This document shows, in pieces, positions 8,829 to 17,361 of a DNA stretch of 46,550 nt. Position numbers and translations under genes: made by a program. The first letter of the stretch is position 1; every line of letters starts with the position of its first letter. This DNA is from JAWHTC01 sp032586155 (GTDB lineage Bacteria; Pseudomonadota; Alphaproteobacteria; Rhodobacterales; Rhodobacteraceae): NCBI RefSeq assembly GCF_032586155.1, contig NZ_JAWHTC010000009.1:1-46550 (forward strand). The letters run 5' to 3'. The notes beneath the pieces were generated by a model. The model ran no database searches. It worked only from the letters and a program-made list of their open reading frames with translations, and was not told the origin of the DNA.

Positions 8829-9859
8829 TCCGCATCTTCAAGACCGGCCCGCACGCCCATCGGACACCACTGTCCTACCCGGCGCTTGCCCCCCTGTGGG
8901 AAGAACAGATCACCCTGGTCGACAGCCCCGGCGCGGCCGATCTCTATGTCTTTGCCCATGTGCTCGACATTGCCGAGGCCCCGCCCGCAATGCTGCAGGA
9001 CTGGCGTGCGCGCAAACGCCCGGTGGTGCTGCTCTCGGAAGAGCCGTTCTGGGATACGATCTGGGGCAAACGCCCGATGGAACGGCTGATCGAGGTCGAC
9101 ACCCCGGCGGGCCCCCTGCCGGTGATCCAGCTCAGCCACCAGACCTGCGCGATCTACCGGTTCGATCGCATCCCCTATTATCTGCTGACCAATCCGCGGT
9201 TCCACGCCATGTACCAGGCCCGGTTCGCGCGCAACGCCGCGCTGTTGCCGCAGGACTGGCGGCGCCTTCTGGCCAGCCGGACCATGGACGTGACGTTCAT
9301 GTTCGAGCGCCGCCCGGAGAAATACCACGCGGTACACTGGCCCGAGGGCGACCTCGAGGGGCTGTGTTCCTGGCGCACCGAACTGGCCGAGGCCTGCCGC
9401 TGGAGCGGGGTCGAGCGCCTGGGGCACAGCTGGCAGGGCGGACAGAGCCGGCTCGACTTGGCGGATTGGTATGGCGACAAGATGGAGCGGCTTGATCGGC
9501 GCGCCCGGCTGATGGGGGCGATCGAGAACACCCATCAGCCCGATTACCTGACCGAGAAATTCTTCGATGCCTTTGCCTGTGGTTCGGTGCCATTTTATGT
9601 CGCTGCGCCAGGGCACCGGGTGCATACACTCGGCCTGCCACCGGACAGCTGGCTGAACCTGCACGGGCTGAGCCCGGAGGCGGCGGCCGAGCGGTTGCGC
9701 AATTTCCGGCCCGACAGCACCGTGGCCGAGGCCCTGGCTGTGGCGCAGACCCGCCTGCTGACCCTGTTAGACAACGATACCGCCTGGGCCGCGGAACGCG
9801 CCCGGCTGAAAACCGCCGTTCTGGAGGCGCTCGAGACGGTGCTGGCCGGAGGGAGCTGA
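8825..9859 (+). CDS. GT10-type (alpha-1,3-fucosyltransferase-like) glycosyltransferase
   Basis: Predicted 344 residues. The C-terminal half has the GT10 signature in IENTHQPDYLTEKFFDAF (233-250) followed by ACGSVPFYVA, equivalent to the family's FEN-x-DY-(V/L)TEK ... G-x-VP donor-binding motif. The N-terminal half (residues 1-150) is a less conserved acceptor domain. GT10 enzymes move fucose from GDP-L-fucose, and the full GDP-fucose route (manC, gmd, fcl, phosphomannomutase) lies within 10 kb. No membrane anchor, so probably cytoplasmic. ATGA overlap with the upstream gene sets the start and shows coupling. Linkage is not predictable from sequence. Confidence 0.8.
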   Translation: MIRIFKTGPHAHRTPLSYPALAPLWEEQITLVDSPGAADLYVFAHVLDIAEAPPAMLQDWRARKRPVVLLSEEPFWDTIWGKRPMERLIEVDTPAGPLPVIQLSHQTCAIYRFDRIPYYLLTNPRFHAMYQARFARNAALLPQDWRRLLASRTMDVTFMFERRPEKYHAVHWPEGDLEGLCSWRTELAEACRWSGVERLGHSWQGGQSRLDLADWYGDKMERLDRRARLMGAIENTHQPDYLTEKFFDAFACGSVPFYVAAPGHRVHTLGLPPDSWLNLHGLSPEAAAERLRNFRPDSTVAEALAVAQTRLLTLLDNDTAWAAERARLKTAVLEALETVLAGGS

Positions 9860-9928
9860 TGCGGCTGGTCATTCGGGCAGCCCTTAGCATAGCCTCCGCC
9901 TAAAGCGTTTTGAAATCGAGGAGTGACC

Positions 9929-10720
9929 GTGACCCCAGAAGATCGCAAAGCCGCCATCGCGGCCCACAAGGTGAAGGCGAGTTTTTTCGAAGATGTCATC
10001 GAGGCGATCTATTCGGCCTGGCTGTCGCCGGGGGATGTTGCGTTGGATTGCGGCGCCAATGTCGGGCGCCATACCCGTAGCCTGGCCGATGTTGTCGGGA
10101 CCGAAGGCGCGGTCTGGGCGATCGAAGCCGTTCCAATGCTGGCCGCGCGGATTTTCAACCGCCTTGCCCCCGAACATCAGGACAATGTCCACATCATCTG
10201 CGCCGCGCTGTCGAACGAACAATCCTTTGCCGAGTTCTTCTACCTGCCCGAGGTGATCGGCTGGTCCTCGCTTTACGAGAGTCACCGGCCGCCAAACCGC
10301 GAGGTGAGCGCCAAGCGGCTGATCGTTCCGGCGATCCGGCTCGACGACCTGATGCCCCTGATCGAGCGCTGCGACTTTCTCAAAGCCGACCTGGAACATC
10401 ACGAATATCCCGCGTTTTCCGCCGGGCGGCGTTTCCTGGAAACGCGCCGTCCCCTGATCGCCTTCGAATTCGGCCCCAGGGCCCCGGCAACGGCCGGCTT
10501 TGCGATGGAGGATTTCTTTGGCCTGTTCGACAGCCTGAATTACCGGCTGATGGATATTTTTGGCCTGGATTTCGAGCCGTCCCGCTGGGGGGTGGACCCG
10601 CTGCTACCACTTTATTTCATCGCCTGCCCATCAGAGAAGATCGCGCAGTTTAACATGATCGATCTGTCCGGGATCAATCTCAGACAGCTTGCCTTGGCCC
10701 GCGAGCGCGGCCAGGCCTAG
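9929..10720 (+). CDS. FkbM family methyltransferase
   Basis: Predicted 263-264 residue SAM-dependent methyltransferase of the FkbM type. VALDCGANVGRHTRSLAD is motif I for SAM binding, VWAIEAVPML the acidic post-I strand, FLKADLEHHEYPAFSAG and RPLIAFEFGP the later FkbM segments (family normally IDVEG; here ADLEHHE). Such enzymes O-methylate sugars or polyketides; a glycan substrate is inferred from context. GTG at 9929 is preferred over GTG at 9923 because GAGGAG (9918-9923) sits five bases before it. Ends 17 bases from the convergent hypothetical gene at 10738. Confidence 0.8.
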   Translation: MTPEDRKAAIAAHKVKASFFEDVIEAIYSAWLSPGDVALDCGANVGRHTRSLADVVGTEGAVWAIEAVPMLAARIFNRLAPEHQDNVHIICAALSNEQSFAEFFYLPEVIGWSSLYESHRPPNREVSAKRLIVPAIRLDDLMPLIERCDFLKADLEHHEYPAFSAGRRFLETRRPLIAFEFGPRAPATAGFAMEDFFGLFDSLNYRLMDIFGLDFEPSRWGVDPLLPLYFIACPSEKIAQFNMIDLSGINLRQLALARERGQA

Positions 10721-10737
10721 GGCGCGGCTGTTCAGCT

Positions 10738-11259
10738 TCAGTTGGTGACCGACAGTTCGAACGTCTCGAAACTCATGTCCATCCGGTCATGATAGAAGGC
10801 CAGGACCAGCTCAAGCTCATCGGCCTTCCCGATCAGGTCGTGGTCCAGCGGGATGCGCAGATCACACTCAACCCGTCCGCCCGGCGACAGAACTCCGTTT
10901 TCGCTGCTGATATCGACGGTCCCGCCGGGTTTCCTCACATGGCGCAGGAACACGCCAAAGAGGGTCAGACCCTCGCCCTCGCCACGGATACGGACATTGA
11001 GGTATTTCCCCTGCGCCAGGGCCGTGTACTCTTCCCGCGGCAGGCGGCATCCGAAATCGGCCCACCGCGCACTGTCGCGATTGCGAAGCGTGATCCGGAA
11101 CCCGTCACCTTTTGGCCCAAGCGACAGACGCGCCTCACCCCCGGGATCAACCGATAGCCACAGCCCTTCCGCCAGGTTCGAATGACCCTGATAGGCGGTG
11201 ACCTCCGCGGTGCGCCGCCACAGCGCCGAAAGGCGGCGCTCTCCAATTCTGCTCGTCAA
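10738..11259 (-). CDS. Hypothetical protein, probable beta-rich accessory protein
   Basis: Predicted 173 residues, no recognised family. The sequence is strand-rich (LWLSVDPGGEARLSLG, FRITLRNRDSARWADFG, YLNVRIRGEGEGLTLFGVFL, LELVLAFYHDRMDM), without signal peptide or transmembrane segment. It resembles small beta-sandwich proteins that accompany glycosyltransferases, and the 6320-6850 product in general pattern. The start codon would be TTG at 11257-11259 with AAGAGAG a few bases upstream, so the N-terminus is uncertain. It stands alone on the minus strand between convergent fkbM and divergent noncoding sequence. Confidence 0.55.
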   Translation of the reverse strand: MTSRIGERRLSALWRRTAEVTAYQGHSNLAEGLWLSVDPGGEARLSLGPKGDGFRITLRNRDSARWADFGCRLPREEYTALAQGKYLNVRIRGEGEGLTLFGVFLRHVRKPGGTVDISSENGVLSPGGRVECDLRIPLDHDLIGKADELELVLAFYHDRMDMSFETFELSVTN

Positions 11260-11401
11260 GTCGCTCTCTTACCCCTTTCGAGGCCCCCATTGAAACGTCA
11301 CGCCAACCCTTGAAACACGCCTATTCGGCGTGGCGCATGAAACAGTCAATCGTTACGCCACATCCCGCCCTGTTCCTGTGCCAGGTCGATGGCGGGATAT
11401 T

Positions 11402-12523
11402 TCAGTTCTCCATCGACAGCATGGTGTCATAGCCATGCGATTTCAACAGGACCGCACGTCGCGCCGTCTTCAGGTCCTCGGTGACCATTTCGGCACACAT
11501 TTCCTGCACCGTGATTTCCGGCTCCCAGCCCAGCGTTGCCTTGGCCTTGGCCGGGTCCCCCAGAAGGGTTTCCACCTCCGCAGGGCGGAAATAGCGTGGA
11601 TCGATCCGCATGATCACGTCACCGGGCTTGAGGGCCGGGGCCTTGTCGCCCTCAATGGCCTCAACGATGGCAGTTTCGTCCACCCCCTCGCCTTCGAAGC
11701 GCAGAGAGATCCCCAGCTCCTGGGCGGTCCAGGTGATGAACTGGCGCACCGAATACTGCACACCGGTGGCGATGACGAAATCTTCTGCCTCGTCCTGCTG
11801 CAGCATCATCCACTGCATGCGGACATAATCCTTGGCATGGCCCCAGTCGCGCAGCGCGTCGATATTGCCCATGTAAAGACACTCTTCGAGGCCCTGGGCG
11901 ATGTTGGACAAGCCACGGGTGATCTTGCGGGTCACGAAGGTTTCGCCGCGGCGCGGGCTCTCGTGATTGAACAGGATGCCGTTGCAGGCATACATGCCAT
12001 AGGCCTCACGGTAGTTGACCGTGATCCAGTAGCTGTAGAGCTTGGCCACCGCGTAAGGCGAGCGCGGATAGAACGGCGTGGTCTCTTTCTGCGGGGTTTC
12101 CTGCACCAACCCGTAAAGCTCCGAGGTTGAAGCCTGGTAGAACCGGGTCTTTTTCTCCAGGCCCAGGAAGCGGATCGCCTCGAGCAGGCGCAACGTCCCG
12201 ATCGCGTCGACATCGGCGGTGTATTCGGGGCTTTCGAAACTCACGGCAACATGGGACTGGGCGCCGAGGTTATAGACCTCGTCGGGCTGCACTTCCTGGA
12301 TGATCCGGGTCAGGTTCGAGGTGTCGGTCAGATCGCCGTAATGCAGTTTGAAATGCGCGTCCGAGACATGCGGGTCCTCATAGATGTGATCCACGCGGGC
12401 CGTGTTGAACGACGAGGCGCGGCGCTTGATGCCGTGCACTTCATAGCCTTTTTCCAACAGAAATTCCGCGAGATACGAGCCGTCCTGCCCTGTCACGCCG
12501 GTAATGAGAGCCTTTTTAACCAA
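11402..12523 (-). CDS. gmd: GDP-mannose 4,6-dehydratase
   Basis: Predicted 373 residues, the normal Gmd length. It converts GDP-D-mannose to GDP-4-keto-6-deoxymannose, the first step to GDP-L-fucose. ALITGVTGQDGSYLAEFL is the NADP-binding glycine motif. ASTSELYG supplies the catalytic Thr/Ser-Glu, and YAVAKLYSYWITVNYREAYG the YxxxK. NHESPRRGETFVTRKI, RDWGHAKDYV and YFRPAEVETLLGDP are Gmd signatures. The start is a TTG at 12521-12523 with GGAG about nine bases upstream. It is separated from fcl (16270) by glycosyltransferases rather than lying next to it. Confidence 0.96.
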   Translation of the reverse strand: MVKKALITGVTGQDGSYLAEFLLEKGYEVHGIKRRASSFNTARVDHIYEDPHVSDAHFKLHYGDLTDTSNLTRIIQEVQPDEVYNLGAQSHVAVSFESPEYTADVDAIGTLRLLEAIRFLGLEKKTRFYQASTSELYGLVQETPQKETTPFYPRSPYAVAKLYSYWITVNYREAYGMYACNGILFNHESPRRGETFVTRKITRGLSNIAQGLEECLYMGNIDALRDWGHAKDYVRMQWMMLQQDEAEDFVIATGVQYSVRQFITWTAQELGISLRFEGEGVDETAIVEAIEGDKAPALKPGDVIMRIDPRYFRPAEVETLLGDPAKAKATLGWEPEITVQEMCAEMVTEDLKTARRAVLLKSHGYDTMLSMEN

Positions 12524-12728
12524 GGGGATTCTCCGGATATCTAAAATGTGTCACCAGTATCGACTGGACTGCTGCGCCCCCAATACAACGACTACCCCAG
12601 GTAGGGAAACCGTTTCATTGTCCTGTGCAGATTCCACCACCGCATGTGCGGGTTCCTGCCATTGACAACGCCGGGCCCGACAGTGAAAAGACCCGCAGTT
12701 TCATTTGTTTCAGATGTAGGGCCATCCG
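12524..12728. promoter_or_regulatory. Divergent intergenic region between gmd and a GT4 glycosyltransferase
   Basis: These 205 bases lie between two divergent start codons and must hold promoters for both. A TTGACA at about 12663-12668 is a candidate -35 for the rightward gene, but no good -10 stands at the right distance. No operator could be identified. Confidence 0.35.
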
Positions 12729-13754
12729 ATGAAAACCGCCGCATTTATCGGCCATTCGTTTCATGCACAGACCCGTTCCAGCGATTTCTTCCAGGAGATT
12801 CTGGCCAGTGAATTCGAGCTTGATACGTTTTCCTTCGATCCCGGCCACCTGGGCGAGTTCGATTACCGTGGGTTGCTGACCGGAGAGTATGATTTCTACT
12901 TTTTCTGGCAGTCCGAAGTGATCGCATCGCATATCTACAACAACCTGAAGGGTCAGGTCGTGATGATCCCGATGTATGATGCGGCGATCCATCACCAGCC
13001 GGAATTCTGGCGTGCTTTCCCACGGGTAAAGTTCATCTCGTTCAGCTCGCAATTGCACACAATCCTGCAGAATGCGCGCTGCAACAGCACGCTGGTGCGC
13101 TACTATCCGGAGCAGGGCCAGCGAAGCTGGAGCCGCAAGGACCCGGTCTCGGCCTTCTTCTGGGAACGCCGCCCGGGCGAGGATTACGATGCCCGCGCCG
13201 TGATCGACATCTGCCGATCCCAGAATATCGGGCAGCTCCATATCCACCTGGCCGCCGATTTCGGCACCCCGGCCAGCGAGCGGCAGGGCGAGCTGGAACA
13301 GCTTGCCCGGGACGGCTTCCCGCAGGTCGCACTGAGCTTCAGCGAATGGTACCCGTCCCGTGCGGACCTTTTGGCCGAGTGTCACCGCCACCCGATCTAT
13401 TTCGCCCCGCGCGCCACCGAAGGCATCGGGATGAGCTTTCTCGAGGCGATGGCCCATGAACAGATCGTCATCGGCCCGGACCAGCCGACGATGAATGAAT
13501 ATGTGGCCGATGGCGTGACCGGGTTCCTGCTGAATTCCGACTTTTCCCTGCCGGAGTATATCGACCTGACCCCGAACCGCCTGCACCGGATGGCCAGCAC
13601 CGTCCGCGATCACATGGCGCAGGGGCGGCAGGACTGGCTCGAGGATGTGGAACGGCTGAAACAGAGCCTGGCCCCGGGCAACGTGCCCAACGTGTCGGAT
13701 CGCGGCTCGGCGTTCGAGCGGCAGGTTCGGGTCAATGCGGGGGCCCGGGCATGA
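12729..13754 (+). CDS. GT-B (GT4-like) glycosyltransferase
   Basis: Predicted 341 residues. The C-terminal half carries the retaining GT-B donor motif TEGIGMSFLEAMAHEQIVIG, with the E-x7-E glutamates that bind the nucleotide sugar, followed by DQPTMNEYVADGVTGFLL. The N-terminal half (MKTAAFIGHSFHAQTRSSDF) is an atypical acceptor domain. It has no membrane anchor. It overlaps the next gene by ATGA (13751-13754), so the two transferases are coupled and likely add successive residues. Donor unknown. Confidence 0.78.
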   Translation: MKTAAFIGHSFHAQTRSSDFFQEILASEFELDTFSFDPGHLGEFDYRGLLTGEYDFYFFWQSEVIASHIYNNLKGQVVMIPMYDAAIHHQPEFWRAFPRVKFISFSSQLHTILQNARCNSTLVRYYPEQGQRSWSRKDPVSAFFWERRPGEDYDARAVIDICRSQNIGQLHIHLAADFGTPASERQGELEQLARDGFPQVALSFSEWYPSRADLLAECHRHPIYFAPRATEGIGMSFLEAMAHEQIVIGPDQPTMNEYVADGVTGFLLNSDFSLPEYIDLTPNRLHRMASTVRDHMAQGRQDWLEDVERLKQSLAPGNVPNVSDRGSAFERQVRVNAGARA

Positions 13755-15313
13755 AGATTTCGGTCATAACGGTTGTTCTGAACCCCGAGCCGGATTTCGC
13801 CATGACGGCGGAAAGCATTCTGGCCCAGGATCACGATGACGTGGAATGGGTCGTGCTGGATGGCGCCAGCTGGTCCGGGGTGGGGCGCGCCTATCTCGAG
13901 CGTTACCGCGACAGTTTCGATCAATACGCCTCGGCCCCCGATAACGGGGTCTATGCGGCGATGAATGAAAGCTGGAAAATGGCGACGGGCGATTACATCG
14001 TCTTCCTCAATTCCGGCGATATCTTCTTTCGCCAGGACAGCCTGTCACAGGTGGCCAAGGCGCTGCGCAAGCGGCCCGACATCCTTTATGGCGACCATGA
14101 TTTCGTCTCGGGCGGGGCGCATCATTTCCGCAAGGCGGCATCGATGGATGTCATCGTGGGCAAGCTGCGCCGGGGCGACATTGCCGGAACCTGGCATTCG
14201 CGCTTTCCCTGCCACCAGGCGACCTTCTATCGCCGTACCCTGTTCGAGACCATGCAATATGACGAACAGCTGCTGATCGTGGCCGACCACGACCTGATGC
14301 TGCGCGCCCATGCCGACGGTTGCCAGATCGCTTATCTCAACCAGACCGTCTGCCGCTATTACGGCGGCGGCTACTCTGCCAAGATGCTGGAACGCTGCGT
14401 GTCGGAATGGACCGATACCTACAGCCGGTTTTCCGACCACCCGCAGAAGATCATGCAGCATTTCATGGGCAACCGCCGGTCCGCACCACCCCTGGCCGAG
14501 CAGAACACCCATATCATCGACGGCCATTACCCATATGAAAGCCCCCACCCCAACATGGGCAATCAGCATTTCGCCTGGGTCCGGCTGGAAGGGCTTCAGG
14601 TGCTGTCGATCACCGAAAGCGCTGCCGAAGAGGATCAGCAGTTCCGGGTCAAGGGCGTGTCACGCTTCAACCAGGACATGACCATCTTCCGCAATGGCGA
14701 AGAGCTTCTGTGCCAGCAGGTGCAGGCCGGGCCTTTCACCCTTGCGGCCGATATAGGGGCCACCGGTCTCGGGGATACGTTCCGGGTGGTTTCGGAGCAT
14801 TCCACCCGGCTGGGCGAACAGGACAGCCGCGTCGCCGGCTGGGCCGTGATCGATGCCTCGATCATCGCTCGCCCTAAACCGGACGCTGCCCCGGAAACCG
14901 GGGGACCGGATCAGCCCGCCGGGGTCCGGGTGCTGAACAGCAATGTCAGCGAAACCTATAGCGAGGTGCTGCTGGCCGTCACCCCCGAGACGGGGTCGAA
15001 CGCCGTGACGGGGGTTCCGGTCCGGGTGCAGCTGTTCAACCAGCATATCGTCCTGGAATTCCGGCCCGAGGATGCCCCGAAAGTGGCCGTCCCGGCCCAT
15101 ATCCCGGTGGAAGGCGACCAATGGGGCACATTCGCCCGGCTGGACGTTTCCACTGGCCCCGAACCCGCCATCGCAATGCTGGAACAGGCAAAAGACACCC
15201 CCTCCGGCGACGTGGACCTTGGCGATATTTTCCTGATGGTGCTGAAGGACTGGACCGGCGTGCTGGACAAGGTCGCAGCCACCACACCGGACTTCGCGGA
15301 CCGGCTCTCCTGA
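13751..15313 (+). CDS. Glycosyltransferase family 2 with long C-terminal extension
   Basis: Predicted 520 residues. The first ~235 are a GT2 domain of the WcaA/colanic-acid type: MKISVITVVLN, EWVVLDGAS, SAPDNGVYAAMNESWKMATG, DYIVFLNSGDIFF, then a CHQATFYRR acceptor segment. The remaining ~285 residues are unrelated to GT2; they are strand-rich (LQVLSITESAAEEDQQF, NQHIVLEFRPEDAPKVAVP) and probably form one or two beta domains, perhaps for glycan binding. Such an extension is longer than usual for the family. Translationally coupled to the upstream GT4-like gene. Confidence 0.8.
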   Translation: MKISVITVVLNPEPDFAMTAESILAQDHDDVEWVVLDGASWSGVGRAYLERYRDSFDQYASAPDNGVYAAMNESWKMATGDYIVFLNSGDIFFRQDSLSQVAKALRKRPDILYGDHDFVSGGAHHFRKAASMDVIVGKLRRGDIAGTWHSRFPCHQATFYRRTLFETMQYDEQLLIVADHDLMLRAHADGCQIAYLNQTVCRYYGGGYSAKMLERCVSEWTDTYSRFSDHPQKIMQHFMGNRRSAPPLAEQNTHIIDGHYPYESPHPNMGNQHFAWVRLEGLQVLSITESAAEEDQQFRVKGVSRFNQDMTIFRNGEELLCQQVQAGPFTLAADIGATGLGDTFRVVSEHSTRLGEQDSRVAGWAVIDASIIARPKPDAAPETGGPDQPAGVRVLNSNVSETYSEVLLAVTPETGSNAVTGVPVRVQLFNQHIVLEFRPEDAPKVAVPAHIPVEGDQWGTFARLDVSTGPEPAIAMLEQAKDTPSGDVDLGDIFLMVLKDWTGVLDKVAATTPDFADRLS

Positions 15314-15335
15314 CGGGGCGCCGGAGCGGGTCGGA

Positions 15336-16112
15336 TCAGCCCTGGGATGCCCCTTCGACGGGCGCGGTCAGTTTTGGCCAGAACCGCAGCTCTTCGGCGC
15401 ATTCCTGCATCACCGCCTCACGGGTGTCATCCGAAAGCTGCCGCGCGTCATATTGCGAGGCGACCTTGCCATGGGGCCGGTTGATCCGCTTGTTGCTTTG
15501 CAGGAAATCGCGGAGCAACTGCCGGGCCTCCTCGTCGAGATCCAGGTGGTTGCTCACCTGGTTGCCGACCTGGCCGGGTTTGTTCAGCATGTCCTGCTGG
15601 AAGATGTCCATGTGGCTGCCCTCGGGCAGTTTCTGCCGCGCGTTGCGCCAGGCGGCGCTGCAATTGGCCCAGCGACGGGCCACTTCCATGTCCTTGCCCT
15701 GCAGTTGGTCCGGCCAGGTGGCCAGGTTCGAGCGCACCGCGTCGTCGGGGCGGCGGTAGAGATAGATGAACTTGGCCGTCGGGTAGAGACGCGCCAGTTC
15801 CGGGGCGGCGCGGACCTGGTCGATATCCGGGGTCTTGTCGATCCAGTTGAGTGCGTCGGGGTTACCGTCCACGCTGAAGGCGGCGTTCATCGCTCGGGCG
15901 AAATTGGCAAAAAAATGCTGTTTCTTTTCCTCGTCGCGAAACACGCAATTGCCATTGGTCTGGTTGGTGCGCACCCGGCGCAGCCCTTCGGTGAACAGAT
16001 AGAAGGCATGCCCCTCGAGCGAGAAGGATTGCAGCATCGGAAGCTGGCTCAGGGCGGAGGCCAGGGCAGTGGTCCCGGACCTGGGAAACCCAAGAATGAA
16101 AATCGGACCCAT
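15336..16112 (-). CDS. Sulfotransferase family protein (4 of 5)
   Basis: Predicted 258 residues of the Sulfotransfer_3-like type. GPIFILGFPRSGTTALASAL at the N-terminus contains the 5'-PSB loop GFPRSGTT, and FIYLYRRPDDAVRSNLATW the 3'-phosphate-binding motif. It differs from the HVPKTGG-type genes at 205 and 892, so it is a separate lineage. It stands alone on the minus strand, convergent with the GT2 gene ending at 15313 and divergent from fcl. Confidence 0.82.
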   Translation of the reverse strand: MGPIFILGFPRSGTTALASALSQLPMLQSFSLEGHAFYLFTEGLRRVRTNQTNGNCVFRDEEKKQHFFANFARAMNAAFSVDGNPDALNWIDKTPDIDQVRAAPELARLYPTAKFIYLYRRPDDAVRSNLATWPDQLQGKDMEVARRWANCSAAWRNARQKLPEGSHMDIFQQDMLNKPGQVGNQVSNHLDLDEEARQLLRDFLQSNKRINRPHGKVASQYDARQLSDDTREAVMQECAEELRFWPKLTAPVEGASQG

Positions 16113-16269
16113 GACCCACTCCTCGTTTACAAATTACCCTTTCCTATAGTGTCCTCGGATAGGCACCGCAAGCCTCGCCCCGGGGTTGCACCGCCTGGGC
16201 CCGGTGCGTATGGAAGCGCCAGGCAGGTTACTCTTTTTGCCACCCACTTTTTGACCGGGAGGACCATTC
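16113..16269. promoter_or_regulatory. Divergent promoter region between sulfotransferase gene and fcl
   Basis: These 157 bases separate two divergent starts. A 6-bp hairpin GCACCG (16188-16193)/CGGTGC (16202-16207) lies in the middle. GGGAGGA a few bases before the fcl ATG is the ribosome site. No clear promoter hexamers. Confidence 0.35.
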
Positions 16270-17232
16270 ATGCGGATATTCGTTGCAGGACATAAAGGCA
16301 TGGTCGGCGGCGCCATTCTGCGCCGCCTTAAGGCCCGTGACACCGACGAGCTGATCACCCGAAATTCGGCCGAGCTGGACCTGACAAACCAGGCCGCGGT
16401 GCGCGATTTCATGCAGGCCGAAAAACCCGACGCAGTGATCCTGGCCGCCGCCAGGGTGGGCGGGATCGTCGCCAACAACAGCTACCCGGCGCAGTTCATC
16501 TATGAAAACCTGATGATCGAGTGCAACGTGATTCACCAGTCCCATGCCGCCGGGGTCCAGACCCTGTTGCAGCTGGGCTCGTCCTGTATCTATCCCAAGA
16601 TGGCCGAACAGCCGATGGCCGAGGCCGCGCTTCTGACCGGCACGCTGGAGCCGACCAACGAGCCCTATGCCATCGCCAAGATCGCCGGGATCAAGCTGTG
16701 TGAAAGCTATAACCGGCAATATGGCCGCGACTACCGCTCGGTCATGCCGACCAACCTCTATGGCCCGGGCGACAATTTCCACCCCGAGAACAGCCATGTT
16801 CTGCCCGCCCTGATCCGCCGCTTCCACGAGGCTACGGAAAACGGCGCTGACGAGGTCGTGGTCTGGGGCTCGGGCAAGCCGATGCGCGAATTCCTGCATG
16901 TCGATGACATGGCCGAGGCCTCGATCTTCGTCATGGACCTGCCCAAGGAAACCTATGATGCCGAGACCGAGCCGATGCTGAGCCATATCAATGTCGGCTC
17001 CGGCGTCGACGTGACCATCCGCGAACTGGCCGAAACCGTCGCCGCGGTCACCGGGTTCAAGGGCCAGATCACGTTCGATGCAACCAAGCCTGACGGCACC
17101 CCGCGCAAGCTGATGGATGTCAGCCGGCTGAAGCGGCTGGGTTGGGGTGCGCGCACCGGTTTGCGCGACGGAATCGAGAGCACCTATCGCTGGTATCTTG
17201 ACCAGCCCCAGGAGGCGATTCGCGCAAAATAA
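16270..17232 (+). CDS. fcl: GDP-L-fucose synthase (GDP-4-keto-6-deoxymannose epimerase/reductase)
   Basis: Predicted 320 residues, the normal Fcl length. It epimerises at C3/C5 and reduces C4 to give GDP-L-fucose. FVAGHKGMVGGAILRRL is the NADPH-binding motif. LGSSCIYP carries the catalytic Ser, and EPYAIAKIAGIKLCESYNRQ the Tyr-x3-Lys. PTNLYGPGDNF and GSGKPMREFLHVDDMA are diagnostic for the family. It lies 129 bases before manC on the same strand. Together with gmd it completes the fucose-donor pathway used by the GT10-like enzyme. Confidence 0.96.
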   Translation: MRIFVAGHKGMVGGAILRRLKARDTDELITRNSAELDLTNQAAVRDFMQAEKPDAVILAAARVGGIVANNSYPAQFIYENLMIECNVIHQSHAAGVQTLLQLGSSCIYPKMAEQPMAEAALLTGTLEPTNEPYAIAKIAGIKLCESYNRQYGRDYRSVMPTNLYGPGDNFHPENSHVLPALIRRFHEATENGADEVVVWGSGKPMREFLHVDDMAEASIFVMDLPKETYDAETEPMLSHINVGSGVDVTIRELAETVAAVTGFKGQITFDATKPDGTPRKLMDVSRLKRLGWGARTGLRDGIESTYRWYLDQPQEAIRAK

Positions 17233-17361
17233 GGCCGATGATCGCTTTGTTTGCAACTGCGGCATAACTTTGCCGTACACCCCTGCAAAAGCTTGCTTTC
17301 CAAGGGGGCTTCGGTGATACCGGGCCAGAGTACAATCTTTGGTTTAGAGGGTTTTTGACAC

